Assembly: GCA_947471745.1 (NCBI GenBank)
Contig: CANJKZ010000183.1
Coordinates: 34,581 to 98,580 of the forward strand
From: Closterium sp. Naga37s-1
Lineage: Eukaryota; Streptophyta; Zygnematophyceae; Desmidiales; Closteriaceae
Direction: 5' to 3'
Length of the DNA: 64,000 nt
The notes under the pieces were generated by a model that was given only the letters and a program-made list of their open reading frames with translations, ran no database searches and was not told where the DNA came from. The translations under genes and the position numbers were made by a program. This document shows positions 55,601 to 62,500 of this stretch, one piece after another. Each line of letters begins with the position of its first letter. Position 1 is the stretch's first letter.

Positions 55601-58565
55601 AGCAGGCGGAGGCGGCGGTGGAGGAGGAGAGGGCGGTGGCGGCAGCAGCAGTGGCGGGGCAGATGAGCGCGGAGCAGCGGCTGATGGAGGCCCAGGCGCG
55701 CGTGCAGCTGCTGGAAGGCGAGGTGGACTCTCTCAAGGTGGGCGAGGGAGGGGAGTGGAGGGGAGTGGAGGGGAGGGGAGGGGAGGGGAGGGGAGGGGAG
55801 GGGAGGGGAGGGGAGGGGAGGGGAAGGGAGGGGAGGGGTGGTGGGATGGGATTCACGAGGTGGCATGTGCGTGCCTCGTGGTCTGACCTGATGCAGGGGA
55901 TGATGTTGTGCTGGTAACCCCTGGTCCGTGTAGCCCTCTCACCAACCCTCTCTCTTCCACCCGCCTCCCCACCCCATCTCGCGCCCTCGTGCTCCCGTGT
56001 GGTGTGTGGGCGTGGGAGCAGGAGGTGGCAGCGAGCAAGGACTCGCTGCTGGCGGCCGTGAAGGAGGAGACCATGCGCAATGCCGACATGCTGCTCGCTG
56101 CTGCCAACACTCGCAAGGTCACATACGGCAACAGCCTTGCCTTGCCTCGCCCACTCCACCACCCCTCCTTCCATCTGCACTCTCTCTCACTTTCCCCCTT
56201 TCCCCCCTTTCCCCCTTCCCTGTACCGTGCTTCGCTTTCCACCCTTCCCACATCCCCTCTTTCTCTTCTCCCCTTCTTCCCTGCGTCGATTGTTTGTCCC
56301 CTTCTTCCCTGCGTCGATTGTTTTTCCCCTTCTCCTCTTCCGCCTGCCCCCTTCCCCCCATTGTGTGTGTGGTGTGTGGTGTGCGGCGGAGGGCAGGAGC
56401 TAGCGGGGGCGGAGGCGCGGATAGCAGCGCTGCAGGGGTCGGTGGTGGCGTTGGAGGCGGAGGTGCGGCAGCAGGACCAGCTGCTCAGCGACATCCGCGC
56501 CAACGCTGTCTCCTCTGCTGACGCCCTGCGCACCGCCGCTCAGATCAACCAGGTGGGCGGCAGGGAGTTGTATGCTGAATCTGTTTCCTGAGATCCCAAA
56601 AAGTCAGATTCTGCTGACGCCCTGTGCACCGCTGCCCAGATGAACCAGGTGGGCGGCAGGGAGTGCTGCTGGGTGGTGCAGGCACGGGGACACATGGGAT
56701 GGGATTGTAAGGCAAACAGGGTGAGAGCAGAAACTGGTGAGGGTAAGAAGAATGTGCAATGAGACAGGAGAGAGTAGGCAAGTAAGCATTGCATGGATCA
56801 CGAGCGGTCATGAGCTCTGCTCGTTGGTGCTCTGCTCGTTGGTGCTCTGCTCGTTGGTGCTCTGCTCGTTGGTGCTCTGCTCGTTGGTGCTCTGCTCGTT
56901 GGTGCTCTGCTCGTTGGTGCTCTGCTCGTTGGTGCTCTGCTCGTTGGTGCTCTGCTCGTTGGTGCTCTGCTCGTTGGTGCTCTGCTCGTTGGTGCTCTTC
57001 TCGTTGGTGCTCGCGCTCACCCCTTGCACCACCTGTGCCTCCCCATGCTTGTCCCTCTCCCACCCTGGTGGCACTGGCAGGACCTGAATGCAGCGCGGGA
57101 GCGAGAGGCGGAGCAGCTGGAGCAGCTTCTGATTTGACTCAAAAGCCTCCCCATGCTTGTCCCCTGCCCGCCCACCCACCCTGCTTGTGGTGGTGGCAGG
57201 ACCTGAATGCAGCGCGGGAGCGAGAGGCGGAGCTGGTGGAACAGCTGGAGCAGCGCGAGGCGGAGGTGGAGAGCCTGCGCCGCGACACCACCGAGAACAT
57301 CCGCGCGCAGCGCGCCGAGCTCGTGAGTCATTGGAGGGTGGAGAGCTCGTGAGTCATTGGCGGGTGGTGTGGTGAAAGGGTGGAGGTGGTGGGTGCGAGG
57401 GCAGAGCTCATGCTTGTTCCGGGCCTCGCATCATCTCATGCTTGTGCCGGGCCTCGCATCATCTCATGCTTGTGCCGGGCCTCGCATCATCTCATTGCTG
57501 CTTCACCCTCCTTCCCTTGCTTACCGTATGCCCTTCTTCCCCACACAAAACCACCACTCTCCCCCCTTCCTTCGGCACCCCTCCCCGATTCTCTATTCGT
57601 GTGTGGTGTAACTGGCGGGGGGCAGGCGCTGCGGGAGGCTGAGAGGAGGGCGCGGAACTGGAGATGGAGTCGCTGCTTCACCCCCACTCTCCCCGCCCCC
57701 ACAAAACCACCACTTTCCCCACCCCCACAAAACCACCACTCTCCCCACGCGCACAAAATCACCTCTGTCTCCCCTTGCTGCAGGCGCTGAGGGAGGCGGA
57801 GAGGAGGGCGCGCGAGCTGGAGATGGAGAGGGAGTCGCTACGGCGGGGCGTGGCGAAGCGCGACCAGGCGCTGGGGCTCATGAAGAGAGAGCTCGAACGC
57901 AGCGCCCACATGCTCTCCGCCGCTGCTGACACCCGCCAGGTGAGCCCTGCTGCTCACACCCGCCAGGTGAGCCCTGCTGCTCACACCCGCCAGGTGAGCC
58001 CTGCTGCTCACACCCGCCAGGTGAGCCGTGCCGTGCTGCTCACTCACACCCGCCAGTTGCTCTTATCAGGTGGATGAGTTTGTGTGGTGCAGTACCGATG
58101 CTGCGACTGAGGGGCTGTTTGCTGTGCTTCATGCCCCCCCTGCCCTCCCTTGCCATGGGATACGAGCCTCATCAACTGCCGTTGTGTGGGGACTGGGGGT
58201 GACAGGCATTACGGAGCATGAAGGAGCAGATGGAGTGGATGCAGGAGGAGGCGCGCGTCAAGGAGGAGCGCCTGGCAGCGCTGCAGGAGGAGTTCGTCTC
58301 TGCTCTCAAGGGCACCACCTTCCCATCGCTGGTACACGCCTCTTGCATGCGTGCATGAATGCACCACTGTTTTTCTTAGGTGCTTCTCGTGCGTGGATGT
58401 GGCGCACTTATATAGTTTTCGCAAATCCTCACTTCGACAGTGCTCTTTTCCTTGTACCGTATGTTGGCGTCGGAACTGGCTTGTTTCCCGCAGGACAAGA
58501 GCATACTAAAGCGAAGAAAGGTGCCGCCACAAGGGAAGTCGTCTGGTGATGCGCAACCCCAATGA
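43188..58565 (+). CDS. Host gene: predicted plastid coiled-coil protein, many phase-0 exons
   Basis: I do not recognise the family. Exons from the third on follow GT-AG rules and are all multiples of three: 45,856-45,987; 46,272-46,361; 46,611-46,757; 47,346-47,471; 48,645-48,791; 55,552-55,737; 56,022-56,117; 56,397-56,552; 57,200-57,322; 57,784-57,939; 58,206-58,331; 58,494-58,565 (TGA). They add up to about 518 residues of almost continuous heptad-like coiled coil rich in Glu, Ala, Arg and Gln. The N-terminal part is described separately. Coiled-coil exons of 32-62 codons with symmetric phase would allow skipping without frameshift. The intron after 48,791 hosts copia-4. Function unknown; a plastid or membrane-tether role would be a guess. 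Confidence 0.7.
43941..44385 (+). CDS. Second exon of coiled-coil gene
   Basis: The frame is Gly/Glu/Ala-rich (low complexity) and ends in a clear coiled segment, ARALLSNMAKSMEQLESGLS, before the donor CACAAG/GTACCC at 44,385. The acceptor is uncertain: candidates are CAG at 43,880 and 43,940. The next exon (45,856) is in phase with this end. Confidence 0.55.
44655..44945. repeat. 16-bp minisatellite GGCACGTGGGTGGCAG in intron 2
   Basis: About 18 units of 16 bp; most contain the palindrome CACGTG, some have GTGTGG instead. The overlapping frames on both strands are repeat artefacts. Confidence 0.9.
45188..45562. repeat. 18-bp minisatellite CTCTATGCTGTGCATSTG in intron 2
   Basis: About 20 units of 18 bp, open in several frames on both strands (His-Arg-Ala-Asp-Ala-Gln on one, Met-Cys-Ser-Met-Leu-Cys on another). 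Not coding in my view. Confidence 0.92.
45586..45845. repeat. GGCATGGCATTGTGTG repeat in intron 2
   Basis: Degenerate units of 15-18 bp built from GGGCATGGCAT(T)GTGTG, ending directly before the acceptor at 45,855. Confidence 0.88.
46915..46998 (+). other. Duplicated second half of the 46,611 exon
   Basis: 84 bases repeat the end of the preceding exon almost exactly (GIAHRDAFLQQLQEEAALSA and on), with an AG before it (TGAG) and a GT donor after it (AGG/GTGCGC). In phase, so it could be an extra or alternative exon. Confidence 0.65.
47657..48307. repeat. 21-bp minisatellite CAGCAATGCCTGCCACTGCAT
   Basis: About 31 nearly identical units with single-base variants, filling the intron between 47,472 and the next exon. 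Every frame is open on both strands because the unit is a multiple of three without stops. Confidence 0.95.
48423..48500 (+). other. Duplicated start of the 48,645 exon, ending at a palindrome
   Basis: This repeats 48,630-48,706 (acceptor CTCACAG plus the first 62 exon bases) and stops at CTGGAGAG, where a 30-bp perfect palindrome (48,499-48,528) takes over. It lacks a donor. Confidence 0.75.
48645..48791 (+). CDS. Coiled-coil exon whose end is amplified as a 33-bp repeat
   Basis: Encodes ELAEVRMTAEEMAGRVGRLE and EVQRKEREMQQSRQEADAVR, ending RAQLQATQQ at the donor CAG/GTAGGC. The last 24 bases plus nine intron bases are repeated in tandem downstream. Confidence 0.8.
48768..49291 (+). repeat. 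33-bp minisatellite spanning exon end and splice donor, 16 copies
   Basis: The unit consists of exon bases coding AQLQATQQ followed by GTAGGCACG. Sixteen copies start at 33-base spacing from 48,768 to 49,263. Each carries the donor CAG/GTAGGC, and each unit counted from GT ends in AG. The frame stays open throughout (AQLQATQQVGT repeated), so read-through would add 11 residues per unit. Confidence 0.95.
49346..50013. repeat. 15-bp minisatellite GGGGAGGGGTTGAGT, about 44 copies
   Basis: Nearly perfect units with a few variants (GGCGTTGAGT, GTTTAGT). Very G-rich on the + strand, so G-quadruplexes are possible. Copia-4 is inserted in this array; the unit resumes at 55,380. Confidence 0.95.
50014..50266 (-). 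repeat. 3' LTR of copia-4
   Basis: Read on the minus strand it begins TGTTGGAGTAGGC and ends CATCTTAACA. Confidence 0.93.
50303..51790 (-). CDS. Copia-4 RT and RNase H
   Basis: A single open frame encodes the polymerase half of the copia polyprotein (frame open to 52,003; the homology starts near 51,790). RT: VPPPGATIVKGKWVFRVKQL, NWEIHSMDVSNAFLQGELHE, GLKQAPREWHAKLASTLHSL and YILAYVDDLVLLAED with the catalytic Asp pair. RNase H: LSGYSDSSYADSRPDRRSSQ, GSGLISWRSTRSSSVCLSTC, EAELYASTLAAQEARWLSFL, and HIEVRYFFVRELVQSGFLRL, ANLADIFTKAL. All catalytic positions I can place are present. A frameshift near 51,775 cuts it off from the integrase frame. Confidence 0.93.
   Translation of the reverse strand, partial: SPELIHTLTVPPPGATIVKGKWVFRVKQLPGELPVFKARYCAKGFTQREGIDYFATYSPTARLPTLRLLLDLGARWNWEIHSMDVSNAFLQGELHERIFLERPAGFPRPFPPGTIWELKRPVYGLKQAPREWHAKLASTLHSLGFSTSTSDPSLFIRTSPHRLYILAYVDDLVLLAEDSADLAVVKKALQARLLCKDLGELCHYLGMEIRRDRAARTISLSQSFYIQSILQRFEMSQAKPIYTPLPANHQLTAPAVPAPSSELRPYPELVGSLMYAMMCTRPDLAYPLSVLSRFVGLGHHTDVHWAAAKRVLRYLHATSDLALTLGGSVPPVLSGYSDSSYADSRPDRRSSQGYGFTLGSGLISWRSTRSSSVCLSTCEAELYASTLAAQEARWLSFLLAELGHSQSSVTLSCDSASMIHLTKNPVYHARSKHIEVRYFFVRELVQSGFLRLRKVDAAANLADIFTKALLRAPHRFYVRELGLTRLSTSGGVLVR
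51775..53480 (-). CDS. Copia-4 integrase and linker
   Basis: The frame (ORF 51,645-53,492) starts in ALCVRAIFPECDSYFDLYHR and gives the pre-integrase zinc segment LLLHHRLGHPNFPLLRSMVS, the core YFLLLVDDHSRFAIVYPLRA (first Asp), TRFHSDGGGEFFNHSLSSYC (second) and HSPEQNGVAERRKRTLMEIT (Glu), then RVWGCVAHVLVNPADRSR and LFNAPSSHQLIRSQDVIFDE. A Pro/Ser-rich linker leads to the RT. The catalytic triad is complete. Frameshifts lie at both ends (near 53,470 and 51,775). Confidence 0.93.
53470..53775 (-). CDS. Copia-4 protease
   Basis: Encodes LEFVLDSGATDSVFRDAGVL, the retropepsin active site with DSGA intact, and SGAVTGLYVPSCRHNLLSL, which leads to the integrase in another frame. The start segment MDPRFAMMFAPSVNGND follows a frameshift near 53,770. 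Confidence 0.88.
53776..54449 (-). pseudogene. Copia-4 Gag C-terminal part with zinc-binding segment
   Basis: The frame carries a Ser/Pro/Leu repeat, then NTFPPCTYIIRQGPRKGQPC and GRTNHPASSCFQKLTDDWF, a Cys-Cys-His-Cys zinc-binding arrangement. The N-terminal Gag body (usually about 200-250 residues) is not recognisable between here and the PBS; that stretch is low-complexity. Confidence 0.7.
54175..54355. repeat. 60-bp tandem repeat in copia-4 gag region
   Basis: Three units of about 60 bp contain GGGGAGAAACCAGAGGAGGAG and GTCTGCTGCTG. Confidence 0.8.
54450..55113 (-). other. Copia-4 5' leader, low complexity
   Basis: Pyrimidine-rich on the minus strand. It includes a duplicated block (CTACGAGCCGCAGCAGATGGGGAG relative to CTACCAGCTGCAGCAGATGAAGAG) and an AT-rich patch near 55,018-55,040. 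No recognisable Gag N-terminus. Confidence 0.5.
55114..55126 (-). other. Primer-binding site of copia-4
   Basis: On the minus strand TGGTATTCAGAGC directly follows the 5' LTR; it matches the initiator-Met tRNA site with one extra T. Confidence 0.85.
55127..55379 (-). repeat. 5' LTR of copia-4
   Basis: Same length as the 3' LTR with three differences, clustered at 55,309-55,320. Confidence 0.93.
55552..58565 (+). CDS. Coiled-coil gene, exons downstream of copia-4
   Basis: Seven exons with clean GT-AG borders. Readings start ALEEAARQAREEQAGRQQAE; EVAASKDSLLAAVKEETMRN; ELAGAEARIAALQGSVVALE; DLNAAREREAELVEQLEQRE; ALREAERRARELEMERESLR; ALRSMKEQMEWMQEEARVKE; and DKSILKRRKVPPQGKSSGDA, then stop TGA at 58,563-58,565. 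All are phase 0. Several exons end in a similar ADxLxxAAxTRK/Q or SADALRTAAQ motif before the donor, as if they arose from one another by duplication. The last exon is basic and no longer coiled. Confidence 0.82.
55752..55846. repeat. GGGGA pentanucleotide repeat
   Basis: About 18 units of GGGGA or GGGAG near the start of the intron after 55,737. Confidence 0.9.
56607..56664 (+). other. Duplicate of the 56,552 donor junction
   Basis: TCTGCTGACGCCCTG through CAGGTGGGCGGCAGGGAG repeats 56,510-56,567, that is the exon end plus donor. It has no obvious acceptor of its own. The 40 bases between the copies contain a palindrome-like CCTGAGATCCCAAAA. Confidence 0.6.
56808..57013. repeat. 15-bp minisatellite GCTCTGCTCGTTGGT, 13-14 copies
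   Basis: Almost perfect units inside the intron between 56,553 and 57,199. Confidence 0.93.
57060..57135 (+). other. Partial duplicate of the 57,200 exon start
   Basis: Acceptor GGCAG and the first 50 or so exon bases (DLNAAREREAE) are repeated. It ends at GAGCTGGAGCAG and then reads CTTCTGATTTGACTCAAAAG, a decayed palindrome of the family described in the findings. Confidence 0.65.
57405..57497. repeat. 28-bp tandem repeat, three copies
   Basis: GCCGGGCCTCGCATCATCTCAT plus flanks, three units. Downstream at 57,628-57,680 is a partial duplicate of the 57,784 exon start. Confidence 0.8.
57940..58020 (+). repeat. 27-bp repeat of splice donor region, three extra copies
   Basis: Units of 27 bp start GTGAGCCCTGCTGCTCAC and end CACCCGCCAG, at 57,940, 57,967 and 57,994; a fourth diverged copy starts at 58,021. 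The exon end ACACCCGCCAG precedes the first, so each unit recreates the CAG/GTGAGC donor. Confidence 0.92.
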
Positions 58566-59506
58566 CCTTCCTGAGAGCAACACTCGCCTCTATGGCAATG
58601 GAGCGCCTGTAGCAGCAATTGTATAAAGCATGGAGTGTGCTTGGTTCCTGAGTGTGTATGCAAGCTTCTGATGGTGATCATAATTAATTATTGGGTCTTG
58701 ATAAAGCTAGGGCAAATTGTATGTATTTCGGGAGCATGACTGTAGAGCTTTGCGATCAGCCTTAGCGCGGATGCAACATCTTGTGGGCGGCAGCAGTGTT
58801 CGATTGCTGTCAGCCACCTAATCCATCTCTAATCCTTGACCCCTGAATTCGGCCTACACCGCACAGCATTGGCTGTGGGTTTGTGCCCAGGCGAAGCGGT
58901 TCGACGCTGGGGGCCAATGACACTCCCCTTGTGCTGGGGAGCTCCACGATTGGGCGAGGGCTGTTGAGATCGACGGCAGATGTGGCAAGTTCCTGAACCC
59001 ACCCCTTTGGGGGACTTGAAACAGCTAGTCCGCCAACGTGGCGGAAGATTTTGACGTCAATATCTGCCCGTTCGGCTTGTTGTTGGGAGGGAGACCTGTA
59101 TCCGCGACTGGTGTTCCAACGAAGTTTCGAGGGCGCGAATCGTTTCGTTGGTGACCGTCGTTCGGCCCCCCTTTCCTTCAAATCCGTCCAAACCCATTCT
59201 CGCCACCACCAACGCACCCCGCTCCCGCACGCCACATTCACTCACTGCAATCCCCCCCTCCTCACCACCAATTCGCGCTCTCGTCTCGACTCGACGTCTC
59301 TTGCACCATCACGGAAATGGTCGTTTTCTTGGAAATGCCAAGTTCGTTTCAGTGGTACACAGCCTTACGCCATTTTGTGTGCTGCTTCCAGTCCAGCCCT
59401 CCAGCCACGCTGCAGCCCCGAAAAAAATAGCATTCTTGCCAATCTTCAGGTGAATCCTTCGAGCCACAGCACATAGGCTCGCCGCTCACAGCTTTCCAGC
59501 GCCACC
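58566..59506. other. Spacer between two host genes
   Basis: 3' untranslated region of the coiled-coil gene and 5' region of the next. The minus-strand frame 58,810-59,241 has no recognised domain. No transposon sequence seen. Confidence 0.4.
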
Positions 59507-62500
59507 ATGCTTTCCGCGCTCGGCGCAAGCTCCAAGGCCGTGCTGCGCGCGGACCTGCAGCCATGTGCGTCATGCCACTCTCACCGCCTCGACTCCGCTC
59601 ACCACCTCCCGGCAACCGCGCTGCTCTTGCATTCCGCTGCCCCGCAAGCGCACCAGCTGCGCGCGCTCCGGTCCTCTTCAGCCGCTGCGCTCTTCCCTTC
59701 AGCCGGGGGCCGCGCGGACAGTGGGCGCAGGTCCGCGGTTGTTCGCGTGAGCGCCGAAGCGGAGACTCCGCAGAGCGAGCGGCTCCAATTGAACGGCTCG
59801 GGTAGGTGGATGGGGATGGGCGCGCGCCTGCACTGCCTTTGGGGAATTGCTGCACTTCTAGGACCGTCGTCCCTCCTCTGCTTCAGTCCTGCTCCCGTGC
59901 CGCGCGAATGTCTTGGCCCAGCCAGTACTAGTCATCCCCATTTCCTTACGACCTCCTCTGCCCTCTGCCTCCCCTCCCCCCTTTTCCTCGTGCCATCCGC
60001 CGCGGTGGTGTCCCCCCGTGCGCGTGGGGTGCGCAGTGCTGCGCGCGGACCCGCTGTGGTCGGCGGTGACGGAGCAGGTGGCCATCGGCGGGAGCGTCAC
60101 GACGGCGGGTGCGGAGGACGTGCGCGCGCTGCAGACGCAGTTCGGCATGACGGCCGTCGTTAACGTCGAGGTACGTTAACGTCGAGGTACGCACTCAACC
60201 CCGTCGCGCACACCAACGCCCGTGACGTTTCACACTTGCTCACATCTCGTGCCCATTTCTACGCGTGCTGACATGACATGGCGTGCGTGTGCCTTTGGTG
60301 GCGGCGTGCAGGAGGAGAGCGCGATGAAGGCGCGCGGCAGCAGCTGGGACGAGGAGCGGCGGCGGCTGGAGGAGCAAGGCGTGGTGGCCGTGTGGGTGCC
60401 CGTCAAGGAGCACGACGCCACTGAGCAGGTGAGGCGCACGCCGCCACAGAACAGGTGAGGCGCACGCCGCCACAGAGCAGGTGAGGCGCACGCCGCCACG
60501 GAGCAGGTGAGGCGCACGCCGCCACGGAGCAGGTGAGGCGCACGCCGCCACGGAGCACATAAGGTGCTTGAAATGCTTCGACTATCATGGCCTCTCCTCC
60601 TTGTCCTCCGTCTCTTGTCTCCGCTTGCTCCGCTCCCCCTCAACGCTCTTCCTCTCGGCCGCTTCTCCCCTCCACTCTGGTCTCCCTCCCACCCCTTTCT
60701 CCCATGGGCGGTAGGCGCTGATGCTGCCGCAGGTGGTGCGGGTGGTGTCGGCGCTGGTGGCGGCGGGGCACACGGTGGTGCTGCAGTGCTCGTCGGGCGA
60801 CCGCATCTCGCCGCTCATCGCCATCGGGTGAGCTTTGAGTCGACTCTAAAAGCCGGGTGCGCGTGAGATAGGGGGGGAAGTACACGGGTAAAGCGAAGGA
60901 ATGGGGACACGGAATAAAAACATTTGAGCGGTAACATGGTTACAAGCGTATGGCAACGCACGGGCATGAGTGGCCGACTGTTTGAGCACCCCCCTCGCCC
61001 CTGGTCTGTTCTGTGTGCATCGGCCGTGCTGCGCGCGCAGGTACCTCATGTTCGTGCGCGGCATGCCCGCAGATGCCGCGTCCGCGCTCGTGGCGGAGAG
61101 GCGCGCCGGCATCAGCCCGCCCATGGGCGTGCTCACGGAGGTGCGCGGGGGAGGGGAGAGGGGGGAGGGGGAGGACAGAGGGAATGATGCATGCGGGATT
61201 CCCATGAGAGGCATGCGGGGTAGCGGTTAGCGGAGAGGTAAAGGGTGTGCAGTGGTGCGATGCGATGCGTGCAGGCTGGCGCTTGCATGCCTTGCAGGGC
61301 CGCTCGAGGGTGTGTGGGTACGTAAAGTACGTAGCACGAAGACCACACGCTCTATTTCCTGCCGCCTGCATGCCATCATCGCCTGCATGCCATCATCGCC
61401 TGCATGCCATCATCGCCTGCATGCCATCATCGCCTGCATGTCATCATCGCCTGCATGTCATCATCGCCTACATGCCATCATCGCCTACATGCCATCATCG
61501 CCTACATGCCATCATCGCCTACATGCCATCATCGCCTACATGCCATCATCGCCTACATGCCATCATCGCCTACATGCCATCATCGCCTGCATGCCATCAT
61601 CGCCTGCATGCTGACGTTATGCCATCCCTCCCTCTCCCCGCCGTGCCTTTGTCTCCCCATTCCGCGTGCCCCCGTGCGGCGGGCAGGCGATGGAGAAGGT
61701 GTTGGCGGGGGCGACGGCGCGCGTGATAGAGATAGCGGAGAGCATCTACCGCCAGCGCGAGCGCACGGGGCAGCCCGGCGACTCCAACTCCGACTGGGTG
61801 GTGCGCTCCCCTGCCCTGCCTTCCCCCCTCCCTTCTCCCCTGCCTTCCCCCTGCCCCCTCCCTTTCCCCCTCCCTTCCCCCCTGCCTTCCCCCGGGCCTT
61901 CTCCCCTGCCCTCCCCTCGCCCCGCTATGCGCGCGTGCTGCTCACCTCCCAGTCTGCGAATTCCTTCATCTTTTGAGTCGACTCAAAACTCATTCGCCAG
62001 CTTTCCCTCCTCACCCCCCCCTTCTCCCCACCCTGTGCCCCGCTACTCCCCCCTTCTTTCCACCCTGTGCTCCGCTACCCCGCCCGTCTCAATTCCCCCG
62101 TCGCAACGCCCCCCCTGGCTCTGTGAGCGCAGCAAGCCCAGCGGGCGTACATCAACGAAGCCTTTGCCAAATGGCTCGCTGCTGACGTCAGCTTCGCAGA
62201 GTCTATCGCACAGGTGAGTGCCTCGAGCCGTCCACCCCTCCACCCCTCCACCCCTCCACCCCGCCACCCCACCACGCCACCCCGCCACCCCGCCACCCTT
62301 CCATCCTCAAGGGCTCTCCGTGGCCTCGCCCCTCCCCTCGCCTCTGCTTCACGTCATCTTCCCCACCCGCGCCTGCTTGCCTTTTTCTACCCGCTGGTGT
62401 CTCTCTGGCCCTCCACTGCCACGTCTCACCGCACTGCATCTCATGGCGCCGCACTGCACCCCTGCTTGTCCCCACTGCAGGCGGCGGAGCGCAAGGCGAG

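Noticed and set aside
47524..61988. Palindromes as library adapters
   Set aside because: The central bases differ between sites, flanks vary in length, and two are decayed by point changes, which is unlike a fixed adapter. A search against adapter lists would still be prudent.
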